Assembly: GCF_014655715.1 (NCBI RefSeq)
Contig: NZ_BNBM01000005.1
Coordinates: forward strand, 372,001-436,000
Length of the DNA stretch: 64,000 nt
Source of the DNA: Streptomyces lanatus
GTDB lineage: Bacteria > Actinomycetota > Actinomycetes > Streptomycetales > Streptomycetaceae
Direction of reading: 5' to 3'
The notes below the pieces were generated by a model. The model was not told the origin of the DNA. It ran no database searches and saw only the letters and a program-made list of their open reading frames with translations. The position numbers were made by a program, and so were the translations under genes. Position 1 is the first letter of the stretch. The number at the start of each line of letters is the position of its first letter. This document shows, piece after piece, positions 1 to 7,713 of this stretch.

Positions 1-420
1 TGGGACAACCAGTACGACGGCGCCGCCAAGCACACCGACTTCTATCTGCACACCCTGCGCGAGTACCTGGTCCACTTCGCGCCCCGGCCGGCGGCCTTCG
101 CCACGTTCGACGGACCCGACGCCTCGAAGGCGGCCGACGCCCTCGCCGTCGTGGGGCGGGCCCTCGGCGTCGGGGAGGACGTGGCCGAGGGGACGCGGGT
201 GACGGTCCACGGGCCCGACGAGTTCGACGCCGTGGTGGACTTCCGCAACCCGTACTTCATCGGCCTGCGCACGGACCGGGGCCTCACCCGGATCTTCGGG
301 CGCAACCACTGGGGCCACCCGGTCGGCATCTCCCTGCACGACTTCACGCCCGGTGCCGACATCAAGGAGTGCGAGACGGCATGGCAGGGCTGGCTGAACG
401 GGGTGTTCAGCCAGCCCTGA
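1..420 (+). CDS. START-like (SRPBCC) domain protein, C-terminal part
   Basis: Open from the window edge to the TGA at 418-420; the visible 139 residues are the C-terminal part. The sequence runs from a WDNQYDG/HTDFYLHTLREYL helix-like segment to a beta-rich end with FRNPYFIGLRTD and FGRNHWGHP. This resembles the Aha1/START-like SRPBCC proteins that are common in actinomycetes and form a hydrophobic ligand cavity. No catalytic residues can be assigned and no ligand is known. It converges with the nuclease gene at 434, with only 13 bases between the two stops. The start lies outside the window, so length and operon context cannot be judged. Confidence 0.6.
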   Translation, partial: WDNQYDGAAKHTDFYLHTLREYLVHFAPRPAAFATFDGPDASKAADALAVVGRALGVGEDVAEGTRVTVHGPDEFDAVVDFRNPYFIGLRTDRGLTRIFGRNHWGHPVGISLHDFTPGADIKECETAWQGWLNGVFSQP

Positions 421-433
421 GGTCCGCCGGGAA

Positions 434-2260
434 CTACGGGCGGAACCGCAGCACCTGCGGGTCGTGGTCGCTGATCTGGTCGTTGAACTCCGAGTTGATG
501 TGCACGCTGTCGTACTCGAAGTCGCAGCCGCGCCGGATCGACGGGCTGATCAGGATCTGGTCCAGCGTCTGGGCGTTGCCCTGGTAGACGTAGGAGTAAC
601 GCTCGCTCTTGGGCAGCGACTTGATCGCCGACCACAGCGCGCCGTCACCTTCGAGGATCTTCACGGTGTCGGAGAACTCGAAGTCGTTGATGTCGCCGAG
701 GGCGATGACGTCCGCGTTCTTCTGGGTGTCGAGGACGTCCTTGACGAAGCCGTGGATCGCCGTGGCCTGCGCGTGGCGCTGGACCTCGGAGCTGCGGCTC
801 GGCGGCTGGTACTGCGCGGTCAGACCCTGGTCGCCACCCTTGGAGTTGAGGTGGTTGGCGATCACGAACACGGTCTTGCCGCGGAAGACGAACTCGCCGA
901 CCAGCGGCTTGCGGCTGTTGCCGAAGGCCGCGTTCGCCGGGTCGATCCGGCCGGGGGAGACCGTGAGGGCGGCCTTGCCGCGCACCTTCGTCACACCGGC
1001 GGCGGTCGTGGCGTCGCCGCCCGCACGGTCGGTGAAGGACACCCGCTCCGGGTTGAACAGGAACACCTGACGGATGTTGCCTCCCGGCTCACCGCCGTCG
1101 GCGTTGTTCACCGGGTCGATCGAGCGCCAGTCGTACTTCGGGCCACCCGCGGTGACGATCGCGTCGATCAGCTTCTGCATCGTCTGGTCGGCGGCGACCG
1201 TGCCGTCGTTCGTCGCGCCGTTGTTGTCCTGGATCTCCTCCAGGGACACGATGTCGGGCGACTGGAGGTGGTTCACGATCGCGGACGCGTGCTCGGCGAA
1301 CGTGCCGTCGGACGGGTCCAGGTTCTCCACGTTGTACGTGGCGACCGCCAGCTCGCCGCGCGACTGCTTCCGCGTGGCCTCCTTCTGCAGACCGGCGCTC
1401 TTCAGCGTGCCGAGCTGACCCGCGACCAGGGTGTAGCCGCCGAACTGGTTGTAGTCGAGAGGGCCGGCCGTGGCGCCCTGGAGCACGTCACCGACGTTCG
1501 CCACCGGGAAGTCGGCGGGCTTGCCCAGGGACTGGATCTGGAGCCGGCCGGTGTTCTGGGAGTCGTAGGTGCCATAGACCGTGCCGCCGCGGCGGTTGCG
1601 GTTCTCCCAGGGCTTCACCGTGACCCACAGCTCGGTGTACGGGTCGGTGGCGCCGACCACGCGAGTGTCGGCGACCTGGACGTTCTCGCCCTCCAGGGAC
1701 TCGTAGTAGTCCAGGGCGTACTTCTTCGGCTGGAGCGCCAGGCCGTTGACGGAGCCGCCCGCGGCGGTGTCGCCCTCGGGGCTGTAGGTGGCAGGCACCG
1801 ACTTCGCGTCGATCACCTTGGCGGCCGGGACGGCGTTGCCGCTGGAGACGACGGTGATCACCGGCTTGGTGATCTCGGTCAGCGACTGGTTGCCGGAGGA
1901 GGCGCCGCCAGGAACGTACTCGGAGACCGTGCCCGAGACCAGGACCGAGTCGCCGACGGCGACCTTCGGGTTGGAGCTGGTGAAGACGAAGACGCCCTCG
2001 CTGGTGGCCGGATTGTCGTCCGGCGTCGGATCCTGGATCCAGAAGCCTCTGGAGGACCCGTAGCCGCGTACGCCGGTGACGATTCCGGCCACGTCCGTGA
2101 CCTGCTTGCCGGCGTACGGGGATATTCGGGTACTGCCCTGGACGTCATGGATGCGCATGGAGTCGGCGTGCGCCGGCGCGGTCAGGACGACGGTGGACGC
2201 CGCGGAACAGACCGCGGCGACGGTGAGCGCGGCGAGACGCGCGGACTTCTTGCTCGGCAA
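434..2260 (-). CDS. Secreted endonuclease/exonuclease/phosphatase-family nuclease
   Basis: 608 residues from a TTG start that is preceded by GGAGG at good spacing. A Sec signal peptide (about residues 1-32, ending AHA) is followed by an OB-fold-like region (VTDVAGIVTGVRG, then GDSVLVSGTV; about 40-280). The C-terminal half (about 305-605) is an endonuclease/exonuclease/phosphatase domain. Its expected signatures are present: NVENLDP near the start, LEEIQDNNG with the metal-binding Glu, DINDF, and the terminal SDHDPQ with catalytic Asp-His. The order matches large extracellular DNases of Gram-positive bacteria, probably scavenging nucleotides or phosphate from extracellular DNA. It is monocistronic. 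A striking inverted repeat lies in its upstream region (2344-2394). Confidence 0.88.
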   Translation of the reverse strand: MPSKKSARLAALTVAAVCSAASTVVLTAPAHADSMRIHDVQGSTRISPYAGKQVTDVAGIVTGVRGYGSSRGFWIQDPTPDDNPATSEGVFVFTSSNPKVAVGDSVLVSGTVSEYVPGGASSGNQSLTEITKPVITVVSSGNAVPAAKVIDAKSVPATYSPEGDTAAGGSVNGLALQPKKYALDYYESLEGENVQVADTRVVGATDPYTELWVTVKPWENRNRRGGTVYGTYDSQNTGRLQIQSLGKPADFPVANVGDVLQGATAGPLDYNQFGGYTLVAGQLGTLKSAGLQKEATRKQSRGELAVATYNVENLDPSDGTFAEHASAIVNHLQSPDIVSLEEIQDNNGATNDGTVAADQTMQKLIDAIVTAGGPKYDWRSIDPVNNADGGEPGGNIRQVFLFNPERVSFTDRAGGDATTAAGVTKVRGKAALTVSPGRIDPANAAFGNSRKPLVGEFVFRGKTVFVIANHLNSKGGDQGLTAQYQPPSRSSEVQRHAQATAIHGFVKDVLDTQKNADVIALGDINDFEFSDTVKILEGDGALWSAIKSLPKSERYSYVYQGNAQTLDQILISPSIRRGCDFEYDSVHINSEFNDQISDHDPQVLRFRP

Positions 2261-2343
2261 CGGGATCCCTCCGGGGACATGCGTGGGTGCCGGGACGAGG
2301 GTGGAGCGTGGAACGGGTCAGTCGCGACCGGTGGGGCGGCGGC

Positions 2344-2394
2344 AACGCGCGTAGAAAATACAGTGAACAGATGTCCGCCAACTTTCTACGCGCG
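2344..2394. promoter_or_regulatory. Long-armed inverted repeat upstream of the secreted nuclease
   Basis: Two perfect 13-base arms (ACGCGCGTAGAAA at 2344-2356, its complement at 2382-2394) flank a 25-base AT-richer spacer. Each arm contains the 8-base palindrome ACGCGCGT. It lies 84-134 bases upstream of the nuclease start on the minus strand, within the roughly 300-base gene-free interval 2261-2560, where nothing else stood out. It could be a paired operator or a cruciform; a PHO-box match was looked for and was not convincing. Confidence 0.45.
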
Positions 2395-2560
2395 TAATCT
2401 CGTGCCTGATCACGCCAGTTGTCAAGGTTCCAGCCATGTACACCCCCTGTCGGGGAGATGAACCGGGCGGCATGGGTGGAAATCCGTCTAGGCTGAGCGG
2501 CTGAGCCGTGCTGCATACGGATGCATACGGCCGTGCGAAGCGCCCTAGGAGAACCATCCG

Positions 2561-3994
2561 ATGTCAGACAGCTCCTCCCTGCCACCGGTACGGCTGCACC
2601 CCGAAGCGGAGCTGGCGCGGGACGCGCTGTCCACGCCGTTGCTCTCCCGTGCCGCGCGGCTGGCCCGCTGGGCCGGACCCGACACCCGGGTCGACGCCGG
2701 AGGCGAACTCGTCGACGAGCAGCTTCCAGCCGCCGCCGAGGTCCTCGCGCTGACCGGGGACGACGCCGCCGCCCACGCCGGTGAGGCCTGGCGGGTGGCC
2801 GTCGACACCGGACTGGTCGAGATCGTCGACGAGGAGGCGGGCACCGTCGCGCCGGGCGAGGACCTGCCGCTGCTGACCGAGGGCTCACCGCACGACGTGC
2901 TCGCGGTGTGGCTGGGCGCCCTGGAGACGGTGCTCGCGGACGCCAGCGTGCCCGACCTGGAGGACCTGGTCGACGCCATGGACGAGGGCGGCGAGGTCGA
3001 CTTCTCCCAGCTGGACTGGAACCCGGAGGCCGAGGCGGAGTTCCTCGACGGCGTCCTCGGCAACCTCTATCTGCTGACGGTCAGCGACGACGGACCAGGC
3101 GACGGGCCCGTACCGCTGCCGGCCCTCGCGGCGTCGATGATCGTGCCCAGCGACATGGGCGAGCCCACGAATGACGTACTGGAACAGGTCTCCGACGCGA
3201 TGATGCGCCTGGACGACCAGTTCCGGCTCCTTGACCCGGTCGGCCTGGTGGAGTACCAGCCGGTCGACGAGGCGCTGATGGCGGACGCCGAGAGCGCCGA
3301 GGACCCGGCGGCCGTCATCGACGACACCGACGTCTCGCGCTACGGCATGGTGCGGCTGACCCCGCTCGGGCTGTACGGGATGCGGGCGCGGCTGCTGGAG
3401 GCCGGGTTCGAGGCACCCGCGGTCGGGGAGCTCGCCGACAAGGGCGCCGACGCGCTGCTCGCCGGCACGGCCACGTTTCCGCAGGCCGCGGCGCAGACCG
3501 AGACCGAGCAGTGGCTGACCCGGCGGGAACCCCTCGCCGCGGCACGGGAGTTGCTCGCGGCGGCGCGGGGCGCGGACGCGGGGGCGCCCCTTCGGCGGCT
3601 GCGCTGTCAGCAGGCGCTGTCGCTGGTGGGCGCCGAGGCGGAACCGGCGCTTCGGGAGGTTCTCGATGATCCGGAACTGGGTGGTCTGGCTCGGGTGTGG
3701 CTGAGCGAGGCCGGGTTCCCGGACGTGCCCGCGCCGTCCCAGGACCTGGTGTTCTGGCTGACCGTCGACACCGTTGCCGCGCAGCTGGCTGCCGAAGGGA
3801 ACTCCGACGAGCTGAGGGCGCTGGTGCAGGGGCTTGCCGCTCAGCACAGCGGGTTCTTCGCGGCGGCCTGGCGGGTGGATCATCCGGCCACGGCGGATGT
3901 GCTGGAGGCGATGGGGCGGTTGCATCCGGACAAGAAGGTGGCGAAGGAGGCGCGTAAGGCTGCGTTCAAGGCGCGGTCGCAACAGGGGGGTTGA
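2561..3994 (+). CDS. Conserved-looking cytoplasmic protein of unknown function
   Basis: 477 residues from an ATG with an AGGAG ribosome site 11-15 bases upstream. I do not recognise the family. The protein is acidic, rich in Ala, Asp, Glu and Leu, with no signal peptide or membrane segment. The last third looks helical and repeat-like (REVLDDPELGGLARVWLSEAG, then ELRALVQGLAAQHSGFFAA) and resembles HEAT-type helices. The basic tail HPDKKVAKEARKAAFKARSQ is distinctive. It is divergent from the nuclease gene and followed by an interspersed repeat, so it is probably transcribed alone. No enzymatic motif was found. Confidence 0.75.
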   Translation: MSDSSSLPPVRLHPEAELARDALSTPLLSRAARLARWAGPDTRVDAGGELVDEQLPAAAEVLALTGDDAAAHAGEAWRVAVDTGLVEIVDEEAGTVAPGEDLPLLTEGSPHDVLAVWLGALETVLADASVPDLEDLVDAMDEGGEVDFSQLDWNPEAEAEFLDGVLGNLYLLTVSDDGPGDGPVPLPALAASMIVPSDMGEPTNDVLEQVSDAMMRLDDQFRLLDPVGLVEYQPVDEALMADAESAEDPAAVIDDTDVSRYGMVRLTPLGLYGMRARLLEAGFEAPAVGELADKGADALLAGTATFPQAAAQTETEQWLTRREPLAAARELLAAARGADAGAPLRRLRCQQALSLVGAEAEPALREVLDDPELGGLARVWLSEAGFPDVPAPSQDLVFWLTVDTVAAQLAAEGNSDELRALVQGLAAQHSGFFAAAWRVDHPATADVLEAMGRLHPDKKVAKEARKAAFKARSQQGG

Positions 3995-4022
3995 GCCGGT
4001 CGCGCGGGTGCCGGGTGAGTTC

Positions 4023-4082
4023 GGCTGGTCGCGCCCACGCGGCGGAGCCGCATATGGACACAGTCCCGCGCCCCTTTGGGCG
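4023..4082. repeat. Interspersed Streptomyces intergenic repeat, copy 1
   Basis: A 60-base element beginning GGCTGGTCGCGCCC, with a central GCATATGGA and ending CGCGCCCCTTTGGGCG. It is almost identical to 34223-34282 (two single-base gaps and about two substitutions) and shares its ends with the shorter copy at 42523-42550. It lies between two co-directional genes, as is usual for this repeat class. No transposase is present. Confidence 0.75.
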
Positions 4083-4173
4083 TTGTTCAACCGGCGTTAA
4101 GGCGTGAGCGGAATTGTGGCGCCGTCTCGCAGCCCGCCACCCTCCACGGCAATCCTCTGTGACAGGAGACACC

Positions 4174-5622
4174 ATGTCGCTCACCCGCAGGGACTTCGCC
4201 AGAACCAGCGCCGTGACCGGGGTCGCGCTGGCCGGTAGCGCCGGCGTGCTCGCCACCGCGCCCAACGCGCTCGCCTCCACCGAGTCCGAGATCGCGAGCG
4301 AGGAGTCCGCGGACGCCCGCCATGGCGGCGGTGTCGGGTACGGGCCGCTCATCGCGGACCCCGAGGGACTGCTCGCGCTGCCCGCCGGGTTCAAGTACCG
4401 CGTCATCACCTACAGCGGCCGGACCAAGCTGGAGTCGGGCGAGTTCACCCCCTCCAACCACGATGGCACGGCCGCCTTCGACGGGCCGCGCGGCACCACC
4501 CTCCTGGTCAACAACCATGAGCTCGGCGGCCCCCGCGCCCGGTGGCCGTACCCGGTTCCGCTGACCGAGGGCCTCGTCTACGACCCGGCCGCGTCCGGCG
4601 GCTGCACCGTCGTCGAGGTGCGCCCCGACGGCCGCGTCGCCGAGTGGGTCGGCATCGCCGGCACCGCCACCAACTGCGCGGGCGGCAGCACCCCCTGGGA
4701 CACCTGGCTCACCTGCGAGGAGACCGAGGACAAGGCCGGCGCCAACGGCATGACCAAGGACCACGGCTACGTCTTCGAGGTCGACCCCGCCGACCACCGC
4801 GCCAACAAGAACCCCAAGCCCATCAAGGCGTTCGGCCGCTACGCCCATGAGGCCGTCGTCATCGACCCCAAGCGCGGCCACGCCTTCCTCACCGAGGACG
4901 CCTCCAACCCCAACGGCCTGCTCTTCCGCTGGACCCCGCCCGAGCACTTCCACCACGGCCGCGGCAAGCTGCGCACGCTCGCCGACGACGCGGGCACGCT
5001 CCAGGCGTTCAAGTGCTTCGACTCCGGCGGCAAGTTCGTCGACGACCTCTCCCGCGCCACGAAGATCGGCACGGTGTACGGCGTCGACTGGATCGACGTG
5101 CCCGACCGTGACGCCAGGACCACGTCCGTGCGCAAGCAGTTCACCGCAGGGCAGGTCACCCGCGCCCGCAAGCTCGAAGGCATGTGGTGGGGCGACGGCG
5201 GCGTGTACATCGTCTCCTCCTACGCCCGCGCGGAGAGCCCCGGCCAGCCGCACGACGGGTCGGTCTGGTTCTACGACCCCAAGCGCCGCACCCTCACCCT
5301 GAAGGTCCTGATCGGCGTCAACCCCGACCCGTCCAAGGACGGCGCCTTCGACGGCCCCGACAACATCACCGTCTCGCCCTACGGCGGCCTCGTCATCGCC
5401 GAGGACGGCGAGGGCATCCAGCACCTGTTCGGCGCCACCGACAGCGGCCGCACCTACCCCATCGCCCGCAACGAACTGAACATCGGCACCCCGGAGGAGC
5501 CGGAGTACAGCGAATTCGCCGGCGTGACCTTCTCCTGCGACGGGCGCACCCTCTACGCCAACATCCAGACGCCCGGCATCATGCTGGCGATCACCGGACC
5601 GTGGAAGCGCCAGCGCCGCTGA
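4174..5622 (+). CDS. PhoX-like alkaline phosphatase (DUF839), Tat-exported
   Basis: 482 residues if started at the ATG at 4174, which has AGGAG just upstream and places a twin-arginine signal (TRRDFARTSAVTG) at the very N-terminus; longer versions would bury it. The mature part matches the DUF839/PhoX fold. It shows LLALPAGFKYRVITYSG, NNHELGG, and the STPWDTWLTCEETE block with acidic metal ligands, then GDGGVYIVSS and IAEDGEGIQHLFG. PhoX enzymes are Ca/Fe-dependent phosphomonoesterases acting outside the cell. The length fits compact family members. It is monocistronic; no PHO box was seen. Some DUF839 proteins have no proven phosphatase activity. Confidence 0.82.
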   Translation: MSLTRRDFARTSAVTGVALAGSAGVLATAPNALASTESEIASEESADARHGGGVGYGPLIADPEGLLALPAGFKYRVITYSGRTKLESGEFTPSNHDGTAAFDGPRGTTLLVNNHELGGPRARWPYPVPLTEGLVYDPAASGGCTVVEVRPDGRVAEWVGIAGTATNCAGGSTPWDTWLTCEETEDKAGANGMTKDHGYVFEVDPADHRANKNPKPIKAFGRYAHEAVVIDPKRGHAFLTEDASNPNGLLFRWTPPEHFHHGRGKLRTLADDAGTLQAFKCFDSGGKFVDDLSRATKIGTVYGVDWIDVPDRDARTTSVRKQFTAGQVTRARKLEGMWWGDGGVYIVSSYARAESPGQPHDGSVWFYDPKRRTLTLKVLIGVNPDPSKDGAFDGPDNITVSPYGGLVIAEDGEGIQHLFGATDSGRTYPIARNELNIGTPEEPEYSEFAGVTFSCDGRTLYANIQTPGIMLAITGPWKRQRR

Positions 5623-5630
5623 TTAATTCG

Positions 5631-5661
5631 TTCGACCGTCCCCGCGGCACGCTCCTAAAGT
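5631..5661 (+). promoter_or_regulatory. Possible promoter of the Y RNA cluster
   Basis: TTCGAC at 5631-5636 and TAAAGT at 5656-5661 are separated by 19 bases. The -10-like element ends seven bases before the inferred 5' end of the first Y RNA (5669). The spacing is slightly long, so the -35 assignment is weak; the AT-rich stretch TAAAGTAATGAA stands out against the surrounding GC. Confidence 0.35.
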
Positions 5662-5668
5662 AATGAAC

Positions 5669-5806
5669 GTCCAGGTGCGAAGGCAGGACCTACTTCCACT
5701 CATAATGGGGCGGCCGCGGGTTCGAGTCCCGCCATCGGTACAACGCGCCGGTGTAGCTCAGGGGTTAGAGCACCTACGTCGGTTCCGCCGACTTCGATCT
5801 CTGGAC
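5669..5806 (+). ncRNA. Candidate Y RNA A with permuted class I tRNA-like module
   Basis: About 138 nt. The ends pair as GTCCAG (5669-5674) with CTGGAC (5801-5806). An internal loop GTG/ATCT follows, then CGAAG (5678-5682) pairs with CTTCG (5792-5796), the layout of a Ro60-binding Y RNA stem. Inside lies a tRNA-like fold in permuted order. A TTCCA/TGGGG hairpin has loop CTCATAA (CAU at the anticodon position). A T-arm follows (GCGGG, loop TTCGAGT, CCCGC; 5716-5732). The 3' acceptor strand CATCGGT (5733-5739), a 7-base linker and the 5' acceptor strand GCCGGTG (5747-5753) form a 7-bp stem with two GU pairs. TA and a D-arm (GCTC, AGGGGTTA, GAGC) come last. Bacterial Y RNAs with tRNA-like modules (YrlA type) near Ro60 genes are an established class; the assignment here is from manual folding. 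Confidence 0.78.
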
Positions 5807-5831
5807 ACCATAACTTCATGAACTTCCTGCA

Positions 5832-5903
5832 CCTTCCGGTGCGAGGGCAGCGGCTACTTCTCTTCCAAAGAATCCCCGCCGCGGCCCACTTGATCTCGGG
5901 AGG
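5832..5903 (+). ncRNA. Candidate Y RNA B, short form without tRNA-like module
   Basis: About 72 nt. CCTTCCG (5832-5838) pairs with CGGGAGG (5897-5903), one GU pair included. The internal loop GTG (5839-5841) / ATCT (5893-5896) is identical to that of RNA A. CGAG pairs with CTTG, GGC with GCC, and GCGGC (5850-5854) with GCCGC (5878-5882). The loop of about 23 nt is pyrimidine-rich. It keeps the Ro-binding stem pattern but has no D- or T-arm. It lies 25 bases after RNA A and 14 before RNA C, so the three may be processed from one transcript. Confidence 0.62.
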
Positions 5904-5917
5904 CAGCAGCTCATGGT

Positions 5918-6071
5918 GGGTGCCCGGTGCGCAGGCGGCGGATACTTCGGGAACTGGTGGGGGACTACCCTCGTGCGGGTTCAAATCCCGTCATCGACTC
6001 AGGGTCGATGTGGCGGAACGGCAGACGCGCCAGTTTATAAGCACCGCAACCGACTTCGACCTCGGGCACCC
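5918..6071 (+). ncRNA. Candidate Y RNA C with permuted class II (Leu-like) tRNA-like module
   Basis: About 154 nt. GGGTGCCCG (5918-5926) pairs perfectly with CGGGCACCC (6063-6071). The internal loop is GTG/ACCT and the next helix is CGCAG with CTTCG (6054-6058). The nine bases CCGACTTCG are identical in RNAs A and C. The module reads: AACTGG (5952-5957), a variable-arm hairpin GGGG-ACTA-CCCT, a T-arm (GCGGG, TTCAAAT, CCCGT; 5975-5991), CATCGAC, loop TCAGG, GTCGATG (perfect 7-bp acceptor), TG, a D-arm (GCG, 10-nt loop, CGC), and CCAGTT (6030-6035), which pairs with AACTGG. The tRNA ends are thus joined by a loop, and the anticodon loop is replaced by the Ro-binding stem. A short TTTT follows at 6075-6078. 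Confidence 0.8.
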
Positions 6072-6124
6072 TCCTTTTGCTGCGCCTCCCTCCGAAACAC
6101 GAATGAATTCGGGGGGAATTCACC

Positions 6125-7708
6125 ATGGCACGATTCAACACCCGGGCCGCCAAGCCGCAGCCCACTTCGCGGGTGACATCGACGGGACGCGTACTGCGCA
6201 CCTACGAGGGCGGCCGCGGCCGTGAGCGTGACGCGCGCTCCGAGCTCTTCCTGCTGGCCATCTCCAACTTCGTCTCCCAGCAGACCTTCTACGAGACCGG
6301 CGCCGACCGCGACGACCGTTTCGCGCGGCTCGTGCGCGAGCTCGCCGTCACCGACGCCGAGTGGACGGCCGGCCTGCTCGGCTGGCTGCGCGGCGAGGGC
6401 AACCTCCGTACGGCCTCGATCGTGGGCGCCGCCGAGTACGTCAAGGCACGCCTGGACGCCGGCGCCACCGACGGCCCGTCGAACCGGCAGGTCATCGCCT
6501 CCGTGCTGCAGCGCCCGGACGAGCCCGGCGAGCTGCTCGCGTACTGGACGGCGCTGTACGGCCGTAACGTCCCCAAGCCCGTCAAGCGCGGTATCGCCGA
6601 CGCCGTACGGCGGCTGTACCACGGCAAGTCCCTGCTGAAGTACGACACCGCGTCCAAGGGCTACCGCTTCGGCGACATCCTCAACCTGGTGCACGCGAGC
6701 CCGGACCCGGACAAGCCGTGGCAGGGCGAGCTGTTCCGGTACGCCCTCGACCGCCGGCACAACCCGGACACCGCGGTCCCGCCCGAGTCGAGCCGCGTCC
6801 TCGTCGCCCACCGCGAGCTGATGGCGCTGCCCGTCGAGCAGCGGCGAGCCGTCGTCACGTCGGAGGGTGGTGCCGAGCGGCTGGCGGCGGCCGGTATGAC
6901 GTGGGAGGCGCTGGCGGGCTGGCTCCAGGGGCCGATGGACAAGGACGCCTGGGAGGCCGTGATTCCGTCGATGGGTGCCATGGCGCTCGTACGGAACCTG
7001 CGGAACTTCGACGAGGCCGGTGTCTCCGACGAGGTCGCGGCCCAGGTCGCGGCACGGATCAGCGACCCGGCGGAGGTCGCGCGCTCGCGGCAGTTCCCCT
7101 TCCGGTACCTCGCCGCGTACCAGCACGCGCCCTCGCTGCGCTGGGCGTACCCGCTGGAGCAGGCGCTCGGCCACTCGCTGGCCCACGTGCCGAGGCTGCC
7201 GGGCCGCACGCTGGTGCTCGTCGACCGCTCGGGCTCGATGTTCTGGTCCCGGCTGTCCGACCGCTCGGAGCTCAACCGGGCCGACGCGGCGGCGATCTTC
7301 GGCACGGCGCTCGCGCTGCGGGCGAAGAAGGCGGACCTGGTGCAGTTCGGCTCCACCAGCGCGGAGGTGAGGTTCCGCGGCGGCGAGTCGGTGCTGAAGG
7401 TCCTGGACCGCTTCGGCGACCTCGGCGGCACGAACACCACCGAGGCCGTGCGCAAGCACTACCGCAAGCACGACCGGGTGCTGATCGTCACCGACGAGCA
7501 GTACGCCCCCAGCCACCACGGCGACCCGACCGAGCAGGTCCCGGCGAACGTGCCGGTCTACACCTGGAACCTCGCCGGGTACCGGGCGGGCCACGGCCCG
7601 TCGGGCACGGGGAACCGGCACACCTTCGGCGGCCTGTCCGACGCGGCCTTCCGGATGGTGCCGCTGCTGGAGGCCGCCCGGGACGCCGACTGGCCCTGGA
7701 CCGCATGA
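6125..7708 (+). CDS. rsr: Ro60-like TROVE domain RNA-binding protein
   Basis: 527 residues; ATG at 6125 with GGGGGGA 9-14 bases upstream. The N-terminal TROVE domain (about 15-350) has the helical-repeat ring signature, with FLLAISNFVSQQTFYE and a later RQFPFRYLAAYQHAP. The C-terminal von Willebrand A domain carries a complete MIDAS: DRSGS at about 367-371, GGTNT, and VTDEQ. In Deinococcus and Salmonella, Ro60 (Rsr) binds Y RNAs on the outer ring surface and 3' ends of misfolded RNAs in the cavity, and partners with exonucleases in RNA turnover under stress. Directly upstream are three candidate Y RNAs, which strongly supports the assignment. No RtcB or PNPase gene is adjacent. A hairpin terminator follows. 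Confidence 0.95.
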   Translation: MARFNTRAAKPQPTSRVTSTGRVLRTYEGGRGRERDARSELFLLAISNFVSQQTFYETGADRDDRFARLVRELAVTDAEWTAGLLGWLRGEGNLRTASIVGAAEYVKARLDAGATDGPSNRQVIASVLQRPDEPGELLAYWTALYGRNVPKPVKRGIADAVRRLYHGKSLLKYDTASKGYRFGDILNLVHASPDPDKPWQGELFRYALDRRHNPDTAVPPESSRVLVAHRELMALPVEQRRAVVTSEGGAERLAAAGMTWEALAGWLQGPMDKDAWEAVIPSMGAMALVRNLRNFDEAGVSDEVAAQVAARISDPAEVARSRQFPFRYLAAYQHAPSLRWAYPLEQALGHSLAHVPRLPGRTLVLVDRSGSMFWSRLSDRSELNRADAAAIFGTALALRAKKADLVQFGSTSAEVRFRGGESVLKVLDRFGDLGGTNTTEAVRKHYRKHDRVLIVTDEQYAPSHHGDPTEQVPANVPVYTWNLAGYRAGHGPSGTGNRHTFGGLSDAAFRMVPLLEAARDADWPWTA

Positions 7709-7713
7709 GCCGG

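Noticed and set aside
2344..2394. PHO box upstream of the secreted nuclease.
   Set aside because: GTTCAC occurs once, but a second copy at 11-base spacing is missing.
464..2461. Long ORFs antisense to the nuclease and to many other genes.
   Set aside because: They are mirror frames of high-GC coding sequence with Arg/Val/Gly-rich low-information translations and no supporting starts.
5716..6035. Ordinary tRNA genes or tRNA pseudogenes (T-loops TTCGAGT and TTCAAAT, D-arm-like segments).
   Set aside because: The T-arm precedes the D-arm and the acceptor strands are joined by a short loop, so no standard tRNA order exists; the flanking Ro-binding stems explain the arrangement better.
5818..6201. 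Open reading frames on both strands across the Y RNA interval.
   Set aside because: They lack GC-bias and recognisable protein content, and the RNA pairings account for the sequence.
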